Assembly: GCA_014084085.1 (NCBI GenBank)
Contig: NPFB01000149.1
Coordinates: 35,913-99,912 of the forward strand
From: Hondaea fermentalgiana
Taxonomy: Eukaryota; Sar; Bigyra; Thraustochytrida; Thraustochytriidae
Direction: 5' to 3'
Length of the DNA stretch: 64,000 nucleotides
Positions 27,160 to 38,487 of this stretch are shown piece after piece. Numbering within the stretch: position 1 is the stretch's first letter; each line of letters starts with the position of its first letter. Both the position numbers and the translations under genes were made by a program. Under the pieces are notes generated by a model. It was not told where the DNA came from. It worked only from the letters and a program-made list of their open reading frames with translations, and did not search any database.

Positions 27160-30100
27160 GGGGACGCGCTCCGACGCGCGCGCAGATCCCTCGCGCGCGG
27201 GGCTTCCTCGCGCGCCGCCGCCGACGACCCCGCCGGCGACGCGGACCTGAGGTGCGTGCGCCTCGGCGCCATCGAAGAGTTCCTGCGGCGCCTGGAAGCC
27301 TGCGAGCTGGCGCGAAGCGTGGACATCATCGACGATGTTGACGACGACGAGAAAGAGGACGCGGAGAACCTGGCAATGAAAAAGGACATCGCCGACGCCC
27401 AAGCCCAAGCCCAAGCCCAAGCCGACGACGAAGACGAAACCAAGCGGGTCCATGAGCGCATCCTGCAGCGTAGCGAGTGGACGCTCAAACACGTTCTCTT
27501 GCACGCTGTGCGGCCCGTCACTGGGCGAAACACGAGCTGGATCGACGCCGGCAAGGTCGCAGACGAGGACCTGAGTGTCCCCGGTGGCGGGGCCCTCGTG
27601 TTGTGCTCGCAGGATACCCCTCTTTCCGAGCTGGTGGCCTTGCTACAATCAAAAAGCGAAGAGAACGAGTTCTTTTGGATCCCTGCGTTCTGTGCACCCT
27701 ATGAGGTGGCGGCCTCCGGGCCCGGAAGAGCCTGCCTCGCCAGGGCAGACGAATTTGCGGCGCGCATTATCGTCATCGACGATTGGGCGCGCCCTGCGCT
27801 TTGTAGAGACTTGGGCGTTATCTACGCTCTCAAAGAGAGCCTGCGAGCGAAGCTGGCTCTGGAGACTGTCTTTGCAGACAATGCAGACCACCTCTTGGCG
27901 CGTCTCCTGTGCAATGCTCATGCTCACAGAGCCTTGGACGTTTCCGGCGCTCAAGGCTGGGCTTTCGAGGAAGGGGGAGAAGTGTCGCTGCCTTACGTCG
28001 AGAGCGGCATGTCGCGGCGCGTCGCTCTTGTTCGCGCCGTTCTCGGCAGTCTCTGGTCCCTCCAGCTCGAGAACCTTGAGCACAGCGAGCCCGTGGAGGG
28101 CTTGACGGCCAAGGGCATGCAGGAGGTGTCGCACCTTCGTGAGAACCTCGGCGAGGCGTGGACGACCGAGACTAAGCCAGCGCTCATGTGTATATTCCTG
28201 GAATGGCTTCTGACCGCTTTGGATCGAGTTTCGCAGCCTGCAGGGGCGCTGTACACGCTGGCGGCCTCGGACGAGGAGATTGCCCGTGGACTTTTCGCGA
28301 CTGGTGTCGTGGCGTCGGAGCTGGAACACTTTTCATTGGCTACAGACGTCTTGGAGCGCGCATTGTCAACAGTCGCTGCAAGTTGTATTGATGGACGTTG
28401 GATCGCACTCGAGCTCGCGCGTGTGAACGCATTCGAGTATGAATTTGAGGAAGCGCGCAAAACGTGTCAAGACGAGATTGAGGCATACGAGAACGAGGGG
28501 GCGGCGGCAAGCACAGAGGAGCGTGCGCTCTTGGTGGATGTGTTTGAACTTGCCGCCGATATCAGCGACAGCGAGATGGATCTGGCAAGTGCACTCGACT
28601 TTGTCGCCAGAGCCCTTGCCGTCGCGCGCGATGTATACAAACCAGGCTCGGGCCGCGTCGCCTCGCTTCTTGGGCTCCAAGGCGCAATTCTTTCGCACAA
28701 GGGCAAGAGGCGTGAAGCCCTGGCGCTACTTCAGTCAGCCGCACGTTTGTGCGAGCTTTCGTACGGCATAGCTGATCCAATGACGGCGCGGACGCAGTTG
28801 TGGCTTGGGCTCGCTTTGGGTATCATGGACCATTGGACCCAGTCCGTAGAGGTCTGCGAGGTGGCAGTTGCACACCAGGAGTGCTGCTATGGCAAGGCGT
28901 CGCTGGTCAAAGTATGTGACTCGCAGCAAGTGCTGGCCTGCGCGTTTTTTGACGCCAGCGAAAGAGGCAAGGCTCTCGTTCTAAGCGAAGCCGCGCAACA
29001 GCGCGTCGAGGTCATCCTCGATGGGAGTGATCATCCTGCTCGAGTATTTCACTTGTTGAGGCTGGGCGCGCTGCAATCAAGAGTCGGGCTATGGAAGCGC
29101 GCAGCGCAGGCGTGGGAGCAAGCCTTGTCCATTTTGGACCGAAAGCCGCATCACACGGAGCACTTTAAGGTGCACCGCGCGTACGTGCAGGGGAAGCTCG
29201 CGATCGCGCGATGCGAGACGGGCGCGGCGCCACGTCTCGACGAGCTTCTTGCGGGCGAGGAGAGCATGACGTTTCGTCTTGTCGACCCAATGGAGTGTGC
29301 CAAGCGGCAAGCGCAGCAACTCTGCTTACTTGCCGGTACGCATTTGCATAAAAGGGCGCTGACACGCTCGCTCGAGTTGCTCGACGAGGCGTTACTCATC
29401 TTGGATGCGTTCAAGACTGACGAAGAGACACAGACAGTCCGGGCAAGCATCTTGTCAAGTCAGGGGTATGTTTACTTGCGTTTGCGGTGCGCCGAGCTCG
29501 CCGTGGCCGCGTATAGTGAGTCTCTCGAGGTGCTCGAAAACGTATTCGAGGAAGAAGCGCATCACCTCGTTGCGCAGGCGCACTTTGCGCTTTCGCGGTG
29601 CTACAGTGACCATTCGCGAATGAAAAATCTCGGAAAGGCTTTAAATCAGGGACAAAGGGGCTTCGAAATGGTGCAGGAACTTGCACGTGGGCAGCCGAAC
29701 GTGTGGATGGCCCGCGCGAACTCGACAATGGCTGGCTTGTACGCGCGCAAGAAGAATCCAAACAAGGCCCTCGAATATCTTCGCGCTGGCATTGAGGTCC
29801 TGGAGGAGATTCCGGACTGGACTGAGCGTGAACTGGGCTTGGCGCTGACGCGGCGAGGCATTCTCGAACGATCGGTGATGCGAAGCCCTCGAAAGGCCTT
29901 GCAAACTTTTTCGTTGGCTCTTTCGTGTCTGGAGACGGCCGATGATGGCGCACAACGTCCGACGGATTTGAGCGAGGTTTTGTTGGCGCGCGGCAGGTGC
30001 CACCAAATGAGCTACCATCTCGACGACGCTTTGGCGGATTTCCGGCGTGCCGCAGACATCCGTGAGGCAGCACGCGGGAAGCGCGATGGCAAATTAGCCG

Positions 30101-30354
30101 AGGCTTTCTGGCGGATCAGCGAAGTCTTAGAAGCCAAGGGCGAGTTTGCCGAGGCACTGGAATACTCGAAGCGCGCGGCGCGAATCGCCAAGAAGGACAT
30201 TTCGCGCATTCGGCAGCTTGCCAATGCCGTAACGTTGGCGGAAGCAGAAGGGCAACGCGCCTTGATGGGAGAGAGCCTTGGCGGAGACGAATCTGACGAT
30301 AATGACGAAGGTAATGCGATCCTGATGTCGATCGTCGCTCGTCATCACGTTTGA
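27160..30354 (+). CDS. Large TPR-like repeat protein, 5' end missing in the gap
   Basis: The frame is open from the first base after the gap to the TGA... stop region at 30352-30354, giving at least 1064 residues. The true start codon is not visible, and the first in-frame ATG lies some 70 codons in. The N-terminal part is globular and unassigned, with an Ala-Gln repeat (AQAQAQAQ) encoded by repeated CCCAAG. From about residue 390 onward, helical pairs of tetratricopeptide type recur (for example SLLGLQGAILSHKGKRREALALL and SLEYAKRAARIA-like units near the end). Such domains are protein-binding scaffolds. No enzymatic motif was seen. The gene converges with CLEC16A. Confidence 0.75.
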   Translation, partial: GDALRRARRSLARGASSRAAADDPAGDADLRCVRLGAIEEFLRRLEACELARSVDIIDDVDDDEKEDAENLAMKKDIADAQAQAQAQADDEDETKRVHERILQRSEWTLKHVLLHAVRPVTGRNTSWIDAGKVADEDLSVPGGGALVLCSQDTPLSELVALLQSKSEENEFFWIPAFCAPYEVAASGPGRACLARADEFAARIIVIDDWARPALCRDLGVIYALKESLRAKLALETVFADNADHLLARLLCNAHAHRALDVSGAQGWAFEEGGEVSLPYVESGMSRRVALVRAVLGSLWSLQLENLEHSEPVEGLTAKGMQEVSHLRENLGEAWTTETKPALMCIFLEWLLTALDRVSQPAGALYTLAASDEEIARGLFATGVVASELEHFSLATDVLERALSTVAASCIDGRWIALELARVNAFEYEFEEARKTCQDEIEAYENEGAAASTEERALLVDVFELAADISDSEMDLASALDFVARALAVARDVYKPGSGRVASLLGLQGAILSHKGKRREALALLQSAARLCELSYGIADPMTARTQLWLGLALGIMDHWTQSVEVCEVAVAHQECCYGKASLVKVCDSQQVLACAFFDASERGKALVLSEAAQQRVEVILDGSDHPARVFHLLRLGALQSRVGLWKRAAQAWEQALSILDRKPHHTEHFKVHRAYVQGKLAIARCETGAAPRLDELLAGEESMTFRLVDPMECAKRQAQQLCLLAGTHLHKRALTRSLELLDEALLILDAFKTDEETQTVRASILSSQGYVYLRLRCAELAVAAYSESLEVLENVFEEEAHHLVAQAHFALSRCYSDHSRMKNLGKALNQGQRGFEMVQELARGQPNVWMARANSTMAGLYARKKNPNKALEYLRAGIEVLEEIPDWTERELGLALTRRGILERSVMRSPRKALQTFSLALSCLETADDGAQRPTDLSEVLLARGRCHQMSYHLDDALADFRRAADIREAARGKRDGKLAEAFWRISEVLEAKGEFAEALEYSKRAARIAKKDISRIRQLANAVTLAEAEGQRALMGESLGGDESDDNDEGNAILMSIVARHHV

Positions 30355-30682
30355 GTTGGCGAGACGCGCCACAAATTAGTTGACTATTAGATAATGACGT
30401 GTTGGCTCATTCTCGTCCCATCTGCTTTCATTTCTGCGTCAAGCCTTACGTGCGTTGGGCTAGTCCTCGGCAGACGAGCCGCCCAAGGCTGTCTGCGTCA
30501 GACGATTATGGCGCCAGTGACCACGTGCACAAGGCTTGGACGTGTGAATGTAGTACTTGTAGTAATGCCTCGGCCAAGGAAAGGCCGAACAGGCAAGTGA
30601 CTGTGAATAAAAAGAATGAAAGACAGAATGAAGAAGATGTGACTTTTAGAGGGGAGGAGGGGATTGTTTTGGGGTTCAAGTT
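30355..30682. other. Convergent 3' region between the TPR gene and CLEC16A
   Basis: About 330 bp between two stop codons with nothing recognisable. It is AT-richer than the flanking coding DNA. Confidence 0.5.
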
Positions 30683-33505
30683 TTACGACGATGATGTTGA
30701 CACATTGGCGGATGGAGACGGGGACGGAGATGGAGACGGATTTGGAGACGAGGTTCTCGAAGCGTCAGAGACTCCATCGCCAGAAGACACGGAGCCGTCC
30801 ACGGCGATGAGACGGTGCATGCGCTTGATTTTGGCAGCAATGGTTACCTGTGTAGCGCGCTCAAGTTGCTCCTGGGCCCAAAACGCCGTCGCATGATCGG
30901 AAAAGCGCAGCGCGAGGAACCATGTGGACCCCGTGGACTGTTTAGGGGCGCCAAACATGTTGGGAGCTTGCGCAGGGTTCGAAGCGCCCGTCTCGGTTTC
31001 ATCGACCCAGGGGAAGAGCTCGGCGGCCTGGGCGAGCTGGTGATCCTTTTCCTGGGAGACTTGGTCTGACTTTGAAGCCGGGTGACCCGACTGCTGTTGT
31101 AGTGGTGCGGCCACTGCAGCAGAGGCGGGCGAATGCGCAGCGCGGAGAGGCGCAAGCTGACGATGTGCCCAGCCAATGGGCTGGTTTGTGGGCGAGCGCA
31201 CCGCGAGGTACATGAGCAGAGGATCGTCAGCAGCCATGGCAAAACGCACGTGCTGAAGAGGGGCTACGGTGCGCACGATGCCCTTGGCAACATGGTGCTC
31301 GAGCGCCTTTTCCGGTTGCGCGAGCACGAGGGCGCCACCTGCGAGAACGAGAAAGGCCGGCTGAAGCGCAGCGAGTGCCCCCTTGGGATTGAGAATGCTG
31401 GCCTTGATGTAATCACACTTGCTGAGATCAATGGGGGCGTCTTCCTTGGTGGAAGTGCCCGATGAGCCAACGAGCGCGAGAAGAGAGTTTGGCTTGTTAT
31501 GCAGTGTCACCCAGAGAAGACGCAGAATCATAAAGGAGCGGATAGCGGCTTGCGTGACTTCGAGACCGGAAAATGGCTGACGTGCATCCAGAGGCATGCT
31601 CGGATGCGAAGGGAGAAGGGTTTCTGGGCGCGTCATGAGGCTTTCCACCTTGAGAGGGCCCTGGCAAAGCGAATTCCATTCACGCTCAAAGAGGCCAATA
31701 AAACGAGCGGCCTCGTGAGTTTCGAACGACTGGAGCTGCGCGCGAAAGCGCACGAGTGACGCCATGTAGGCGCGATTCAAGAAGTCGAGGTCTCGCGCGT
31801 GGTCGAGCTTGGATTCGTACAAGAGGTCAATGGCGAGTTTGGCAACAACGCGCTGGCAAAGCGTGCTGACGGGAGGATCCTTGACGAGGACCTGTAGCAA
31901 GGTGCGGACGAGGGGACGTGGAAAGGGCGCGTCAGGTTGCGGGGCCAGACCCGTCTCGGCGAAGACGGTTGGGTCGAGATTTGGGTTGTGAATGAGCGCA
32001 TAGAGGATGCTGGCAGCTGCCAAGCAGTGACGCTCGTTGTCGTGCTCCAAGAAGCGAAGAAGCGCGAGACCAACAGGATTTCCCTGATCCTGACTCCTGG
32101 GACCACTGGCGGAGGCTGTGGAGGAAGACCCCGCGCAAGGATCCGCGACGTTCTGTTGAGGGCCCGCAGAGCGGGTGACCGGGTTTGAGGAGCCAAGAAT
32201 GCTACCGGCGCCGTCGGTTTCGTCGGAAAGATTCGCCTCGTCCTCTTCATTGGGGCCTTGGTCATGATCGATATCATCGTCAGATTTGGGCCGTTCGTTT
32301 CGCGACGACTTTTCGTCTTCATGCTCGTGATCGTCGTCTTGCAAGAGGAGGGGGGCGGGGATGAACATGGCCTCCGTGATTCGAGTGACCATTTTCGGGT
32401 TTGAGAAGACGAAGAGAGCGTGGGCGAGAAGGAAGAGCGCTAGCAAGGAGCCAGACCCGCCCGTGGCACCCTGACCGAGGTTGACGTCTTGCTTGGAGAG
32501 TCCCGCCTGCTTGAAGTCGGCGTCGTCCATGTCGTCGAGCTCACTAAATGGAAAGGTGGCTGGAAGAAGGCTTGCCATGAGGAGTGGGAGAAAGAGGTAG
32601 GCCATGGCTGCGTTGACGACGGTGTCTTCCATACCGTCAATATTTAGGCTGAGGATATCTTCAAGGTAGAGCATGTGATCTTGTTGCTCGGTGAGCGCGA
32701 CTTCGAGCTTGAGAGGCAAGCGCTTGTCCGGTTCGGGAAGGCCTGCGCGAACGAGCAGAAGATGCAAACGTCGGCAACGCTGGTGAATGTAGCGGACAAC
32801 CTTTTCGATATAATGAACTGCAGGACCTTCGAGGAGGAAGCGCAGCATGATGGGATCGTCGACGCGAAAGACATTAAGGGTGATGGTGCGCACGGCTGTG
32901 CGGACCATGCCTTCGGGGTGGTCAAAGAACTTTGTGGCTTCTTCAAAAAGGGGAAAGGTGTGAAGGCGGTCGTTGAAGAAGAACTGGATGGTATTCTTGT
33001 TGAGACGAAGGGAGAGAGTCTTGAGGAAAGAGATGTAGTGGCCAAGAATTTCCTCGTTTGTGAAGTCGAACTTGTGCGATATAAGTCGGTTGACGTGGTT
33101 GTTGCTGAGCGTATAGTACAAAGAGATTTCGCTGCGGATGTTTTGCACAAGAATGCTGACGCTCTGTATGATTTGCACTTTGAGAGTCGTGCTACAATTG
33201 GGCTGGTCGAGGAGGCCGAGGAAGAGGGGGAGCATGTTTTTTTCGCAAAAGTAATCGAAGAGCTGTTCGGTGTGCTGGTCCCCGTAGACGATGACCTCGG
33301 CAATGGCGCGAATGGTTTCGATGAGGACGGCCTGTCCGCTCTGGGTGGCCATGTTGCCACTGCTGAGGTCTTGATGTTTGTGGAGAGTGGCGTAGAGGTC
33401 CTGGAGCCGCTGGACAGTGAACTGCTCGTGGGGCGCTACGTTTTGGTGGTGCTGGCGTTGCTGGTCATTCTGCTGCTGCGCGCCGTGGCTCCGTGTGAAC
33501 CACAT
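30683..33505 (-). CDS. CLEC16A: CLEC16A/Ema-family endosomal-autophagy protein
   Basis: 940 residues, start MWFTRSHG at the ATG at 33505. In animals the family acts in endosome maturation, autophagy and mitophagy, on endosomal or Golgi membranes. The N-terminal FPL domain at about 30-220 is very well kept: FTVQRLQDLYATLHKH, LFDYFCEKNMLPLFLGLL, then a run with NHVNRLISHKFDF, FLKTLSLRLNKNTIQFFF and VRTAVRTITLNVFRV. The middle is helical with an acidic disordered insert at about 390-480. The C-terminus ends in a Ser-Pro repeat (SPNPSPSPSPSPS) encoded by GGAGAC-type repeats. No lectin domain is present, consistent with the family despite its name. Confidence 0.92.
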   Translation of the reverse strand: MWFTRSHGAQQQNDQQRQHHQNVAPHEQFTVQRLQDLYATLHKHQDLSSGNMATQSGQAVLIETIRAIAEVIVYGDQHTEQLFDYFCEKNMLPLFLGLLDQPNCSTTLKVQIIQSVSILVQNIRSEISLYYTLSNNHVNRLISHKFDFTNEEILGHYISFLKTLSLRLNKNTIQFFFNDRLHTFPLFEEATKFFDHPEGMVRTAVRTITLNVFRVDDPIMLRFLLEGPAVHYIEKVVRYIHQRCRRLHLLLVRAGLPEPDKRLPLKLEVALTEQQDHMLYLEDILSLNIDGMEDTVVNAAMAYLFLPLLMASLLPATFPFSELDDMDDADFKQAGLSKQDVNLGQGATGGSGSLLALFLLAHALFVFSNPKMVTRITEAMFIPAPLLLQDDDHEHEDEKSSRNERPKSDDDIDHDQGPNEEDEANLSDETDGAGSILGSSNPVTRSAGPQQNVADPCAGSSSTASASGPRSQDQGNPVGLALLRFLEHDNERHCLAAASILYALIHNPNLDPTVFAETGLAPQPDAPFPRPLVRTLLQVLVKDPPVSTLCQRVVAKLAIDLLYESKLDHARDLDFLNRAYMASLVRFRAQLQSFETHEAARFIGLFEREWNSLCQGPLKVESLMTRPETLLPSHPSMPLDARQPFSGLEVTQAAIRSFMILRLLWVTLHNKPNSLLALVGSSGTSTKEDAPIDLSKCDYIKASILNPKGALAALQPAFLVLAGGALVLAQPEKALEHHVAKGIVRTVAPLQHVRFAMAADDPLLMYLAVRSPTNQPIGWAHRQLAPLRAAHSPASAAVAAPLQQQSGHPASKSDQVSQEKDHQLAQAAELFPWVDETETGASNPAQAPNMFGAPKQSTGSTWFLALRFSDHATAFWAQEQLERATQVTIAAKIKRMHRLIAVDGSVSSGDGVSDASRTSSPNPSPSPSPSPSANVSTSSS

Positions 33506-34509
33506 GGTGGCCGGGGCGTGCCCTCGGAGCTCGCTGTCTCGCGATGGCCCCTTTTCCTATCCTTGAGCTGCGTGCGTGCGAGCGACGCACGCAGAGCGCG
33601 GAGGCGAGGACGGAGGCGAAGGGCCCGGACGCCGCCCTCGCGTGCCCTTGCGGCCGCCGTTTCGTTCGCGCCGCGCCGCGAGCTGCCCTGAGCCGAGCCA
33701 CGCCGCGCTGCCGGCCGCCTTGTTGATTTGAATGTCGGAGGGCGCATTAACAAGCAGGAGGAGAGACCTCGTTAGTACTACGGCATGGCAATGCCGACGA
33801 CGGGGATAAAAATGATGCGAGAGCTAGAAGACACGACTCGGGGGGTGGGGTCGAACGGAATAGCAGCAGCGGCAGCACATGCCATGGATGATAAATTGTA
33901 TCAGCTTTTTATTTATTTATTTAGTATAGTAGTCAGGTATCATCGAAGTACGAGGGGAGTACGTCGTCGTATTGTCAAAAGATTGTGCGTACGTACAGAG
34001 AGGCAAGGAAGGAAGGAAGGAAGGAAGGAAGGAAGGAAGGAGGCAGCATGCCAAATGACGGTGTGGAACGAAGAGCATTTGCCGTCAGGGATTGTTGTCC
34101 AAATCCTCACCTTTGCGAAAAGGATGTCGTTCGTGGCGGCGACATGAGCGCGTTGCCACGAGGGGTTATATTATCCGGAGTGGGTGTTGAAGGCCACTAT
34201 CATAGTCAAAACAGCGGGTTTAGCGGCGACCACCCGGAATGTCGGAAAAGACAAAGTCCTCTTGCTCGCTCCCACATTGTAGAGGGAAGCTTTATAAATT
34301 TGACAAGGAGAAGGAGGAAGAGGAGAAGCACTTGATAATGCGCATGAAGACAAAGTCAGTGAGTCTTCTCTCTCCTCTCCTCTCCTCTTGTCTCATCTCG
34401 TCATGCGTCAAAATGGACGTCCCCTTCAGTTGTCTTTGGTCTCTCACCTCCTGTTGAAGGCAACGCAGACATAAAACACGCACATAGGGTTGATCAGGCG
34501 GAGAATACA
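33506..34509. promoter_or_regulatory. Region upstream of CLEC16A and downstream of the AP2 gene
   Basis: About 1 kb, no supportable gene. GCGTGCGAGC-type repeats lie near 33570-33592, close to the CLEC16A start. A TTTATTTATTTA stretch is at 33909-33923, a GGAA array at 34006-34041, and TCTCC repeats at 34363-34390. Probably CLEC16A promoter followed by the AP2 gene's 3' flank. Confidence 0.5.
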
Positions 34510-35592
34510 TTACACGGCAACGGCAGTGAAGCCGCTCGGAGCTTCGTTGGGAAAGTTGAGGCAGGCACGCTTCTCGTGGTACTGGATGGCAGCTTTGTCA
34601 TAAGCACGTGCAGCCGACAGCTCATCCTTGAAGCGCCCGAGGTAAATGACCTTGGGTCCCACACGAATGCGCGACTGGAAACGACCGTCCTTGCTGCAGC
34701 GCGAGACGCCACGGTACTGAGAAGACTGCTCGCGACTGCGCTGGGATGCCTTTTTGGCGGCCTTGGAGGTCGGCGAGGGGGCCACGGACCTGGGCGAAGG
34801 GGTTGCCTTGCGCGTGGCCTTGTGCATGCGCTTCAACTTTTTGGTTTCGGGCGCGGTGAGGCTCGTTGAGGCCGGGCGCGAGAGGGACGCCGAGGCCTTA
34901 CGGGACTTGGTCTTGGCAGGCACCGTGGAGTTGCGGCGCGCCGAAGGGGCGGTGGCCGAGATGTTGGCGGAGGGAAGACCTTCGCTGAGATTGGCCGAGG
35001 GCAGTTGCGCAGCACGCGGGAGAAAGTTTGGCATCAACAGTTGCGAAGCGAAGAGCACGGAGCTCTTACGCCGACGCGAAGCGGGGCCCTGTGAGGCACC
35101 GCCATTCGCGGTGTTGGACTCTGTTCCGAGGGCCAAATGTCCCCAATCCGTGTCGAGAGGGCCGGGAAAGTCTGCGTTCAACTCCAAGCCGGCAAGCCAG
35201 TTGTTGGCGGGGTCCTCATATCCCGTGACCTGGAGAGAGGCTGCGCTGGGGTTGAAGATTTGACCAAAGGACATGGGCGAGAAACCGGCAGCGGTGGGAG
35301 CAAAGTGATGCTGGTTGTTGAAGTTGTTGTGGGTGGTGCTTGCGTTCGTCGTGCTGATTGGGGCAAAACCTGCAGCAGCGTTAAAGAAGGCCTCCTGGGT
35401 CGGGGTGTGATGGGCCGGGTCCACGTCGACGATGGGGTTGGCGTCTCCGAGTTCTTCGTTCGTGACATTCCAGAAGGCGGGGCCGTTGTCCACGCCGGCT
35501 TCGATAAAGCCCATGTCCATGCTTTCGGGCGTGGGCGGGTGTTCCGTGGCCATGGAGGCCTTGCTCGAGAACTCAAAGGTGTCCTTTGTCAT
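34510..35592 (-). CDS. AP2/ERF-domain transcription factor
   Basis: 360 residues from the ATG at 35592 (MTKDTFEF). The longer open frame begins inside a CGTG repeat. The single AP2 domain is at the extreme C-terminus, about 291-348: QYRGVSRCSKDGRFQSRI, then YLGRFKDELSAARAYDKAA and LNFP. This is the three-strand sheet plus helix that contacts DNA in plant ERF and apicomplexan ApiAP2 proteins. The rest is low-complexity (Ala/Ser/Pro/Asn) with a basic, nuclear-localisation-like stretch before the domain. Family assignment is firm. Target sequence and regulon are unknown. Confidence 0.9.
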   Translation of the reverse strand: MTKDTFEFSSKASMATEHPPTPESMDMGFIEAGVDNGPAFWNVTNEELGDANPIVDVDPAHHTPTQEAFFNAAAGFAPISTTNASTTHNNFNNQHHFAPTAAGFSPMSFGQIFNPSAASLQVTGYEDPANNWLAGLELNADFPGPLDTDWGHLALGTESNTANGGASQGPASRRRKSSVLFASQLLMPNFLPRAAQLPSANLSEGLPSANISATAPSARRNSTVPAKTKSRKASASLSRPASTSLTAPETKKLKRMHKATRKATPSPRSVAPSPTSKAAKKASQRSREQSSQYRGVSRCSKDGRFQSRIRVGPKVIYLGRFKDELSAARAYDKAAIQYHEKRACLNFPNEAPSGFTAVAV

Positions 35593-37931
35593 GGTGCTCG
35601 ACGAGAAGGAACAGGCTTCTGCGTGGCTCTCCAGCAGATTATCCTTGTCGAGGCTTAAGCGCTCGGCGCTTTCACTCAAGCAAGCACGCACGCACGCACG
35701 CACCCACGCACGCACGTCCGCACGTACGTACACGAATAGACGTGAGCGGCTGAATGAAACTCGCTGCCTTGAAGGTCGGCCGCGGCGAGGTGTATACGAG
35801 GTCTGCCCGGCGCTGTCCGCACGTGCCGCCCTCTGCCCCCTGGCTCCCCTCTGCAGATCCTTCCCGCAGGCCTCTCCCCCTCGATCTTTCCAGTGGCGCC
35901 CGTCCCCGCTGCGGGTCCGAGCCGTCAGGACCCCAAGTCCCTACCCTCCACTTCCCTCTGCGCGATCCCCAGGGGCACGCATTTCTAGTGGCGCAAAGAG
36001 GACAGCCATCTGCACGCGCTCCGCCTTTATTCTGTCTCATCGGGACGGTCAACGCTCGTCCCTGCTGCCTCGTTGGCGTTGCGCGGCGGAGGAGGTGATT
36101 TTTCATATGTTCATTCCTCCCTCACTTTTCCTTGAATTTTTTTTCTTTTCTTTTCTTCAATTTCTTTTTCTTTTCTTTTCTTACTTTTTTTTTTTTTTTT
36201 CTGGCTCGGATCGGCGGCACGCGCGTGCAGCTGCAGGACGCAGTGCGCCGCTCTGCCCGGCCATGGCGGCCACGCACGCCCCGTCTGCGCCGCCGCTCGT
36301 GCCTGGCTTCACATCAGCCGCCTGGCCGCAAGCCACTGCCAAGCCAAGCCAAGCCAGCCAAGTTGGTGTCCTCGTTCTCGCGCCCGTGTTCCACGCGCGC
36401 GCCTCCGCGGTCGTTCTTCCCTTGTCTCCGGGCGGAGGTGGAGGGAGGAAGAAGGGCGCTTGAGGAAGGCGCGAAGACAGGAAGGACGCCGGCCCACCAA
36501 CCAGGAAGGAGGATTGAGGAAGGAGGCAGGGCAGGAAGGAAGGAAGGAAGGAAGGAAAGAATGCGGCCGGACGCCGGCCAGCCAGAGCTCATCATCATCA
36601 TCGGCTAGGGTCCTCATCATTAGGCGGAACAGCTTGGACGCTCGCTTGGTTGCTTGGTTGCTTGCTTGGTCGAAGAAAAGAAACTTAAAGAACGCGAGGC
36701 AGCCGAGCTTACGCATTTTCCTCTTTTACCAGAGCTCGCTCCCCACGGCGGAGGGTTGGTTGGTTGTCAATCTTTTTGGCTTCTGGAGCAGGAGGAGGAG
36801 GGACCGGCAACCGCGGCCCGTGCGGCGGCACTGAGCACGCATTCATTTCAATCGCCATGAATTTATTTCCATTGCTTGGTTCTTTGCCTTGCCTTGCCTT
36901 GTCTTGCATCGCGTGGCACGACAAGCTTCAAGTCGCTGGCGGTGGTCGATCGTTTTTTCGATTGGACGAGTGACCGACCGAGCCGGACGAAGGGGAAGCT
37001 CGCCCCTCTGGAGGCGATCTGACGAAGACTGGTCAACGTCAGCCAGGTGAAGGCGAGCAAGGCCGCGGGCATCGCGGGTGAAGAGGATCGATCGTGCAAT
37101 GCGAGAGACGGTGAAATGGACCTGCTCGAGAGGAAGTAGTGCATGGAGCAGCAGCCACCAGTGCAGCTAGCCAGTAGCTGGCCGGCTGGCTGGGCTCGGC
37201 CGGGGTGGCGTGGCATGCCGCGTCGAAGCGTCGCAGCCTGGTCGGAGGACGAAAGTGAATCAGCCTCGAGCTTGAGCTTGAGACCGTCCGCGGCGCGCGG
37301 CGCGCAGCGTTCGGGCCGGTCTTGGTCGTGTCCTTTTTCTTCACATTCTTCGGCCAGATTCTTCGACAAAAGCCTGGCAAAGAATCCGAGGATGGACCTG
37401 CACTTGGATTTGGAAAAGGTCGAAGAAGAAGAGCTCGATCTTCATGGCTTCTGGCTTCTTTCTTTCTGGCTGCACCATCCTGATCACATCAAATACCAAC
37501 CAACCATGGCAACAGCAACTTGAAGCAAGTCTTGCAGACAAACGCCTTGGAGGCCGTCGTTGTCGCCGCCTTCCCCGCCACGCCACGCTCCAACGCAGGG
37601 TAGGTATGGTCGTTCGTACCTGCGGCGGAAGCGCAAGGATGCGAAGCTAGCCTCTGCTGCTACGCGTCGAGAGTCCTCGGCACGCCACCGGTCTCATTTC
37701 TTCACCATCCCGGCCACAAGAACGTACGTCAGGACAGTACCCAGCTGGCAGGCAGGCACCCAGCTGCCGCTGCAGCTGCAGCCAGGGCAGGCAGGCCGCG
37801 CCGCCGCTGCTGGCCTCTCTATCCCCGGCCTCGCCACGCCGCCCGGCCTCGCCACGCGCTGCGCCCGTGCTCTGCACGCGCTGGTCCTGGCTTGGCTCTC
37901 CTCCGCGTCCCTCTCTCTCTAAATCTTTCTC

Positions 37932-37962
<31 letters not shown>

Positions 37963-38450
37963 CCGGCAATGACCCGCGCGTGCCGCAGGGAGAGAGCGCC
38001 GCCGCGCCGGAGACCGTGACCCGAGGTGCTGCGCGGCCGCGGTAGACGGGCAGGCAGCCGGCAGGTAGGCAGACGGGGGCGCGCAGGCCCGCGGGAGCAG
38101 CTTGTGCGGGACCGGCGGCGCGGGCCGGCTGGCTGGCTTGGCGGCGGCTGGGGACGATGGAGTTGAGCAGCAGCGCGAGCATCTTTTCTTGCGCCGCAGC
38201 GGCCGCAAGCGAGCCCTCCCAGCCACAGCGGGCGGGAGGCGCACGCGAGCCTGCAGGCAGCACAGCCTTGGGGGCTCGCGTTGGGCTGGGTTGCTCGCGC
38301 GCGTACGGTCGAGTGGCCGGGAGTGGGTGGAGTCGGGGATCGGAGCCGTCGCCTCCGCGTGAGTTAGCCTACTAGGCCAGGCTAGCTTCTTTCATAATCA
38401 CAAAAAAAATGGGAAACTCATCACTGTCAACCAGCTCGGGGTGCCCGCAA

Positions 38451-38487
38451 GGCAAGGCAAGGCAAGGCAAGGCAAGGCAAGGCAAGG
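38451..38487. repeat. GGCAA pentanucleotide microsatellite
   Basis: About seven to eight perfect copies of GGCAA in tandem, within the gene-poor block. The same pentamer family occurs upstream of the methyltransferase gene at 44697-44730. Confidence 0.9.

Noticed and set aside
32675..33691. Plus-strand frame of 338 codons opposite CLEC16A
   Set aside because: Antisense shadow of the conserved FPL domain.
35432..36463. Plus-strand frame of 343 codons starting opposite the AP2 gene
   Set aside because: First part is an AP2 shadow, the rest runs through ACGC and TTTTC repeats.
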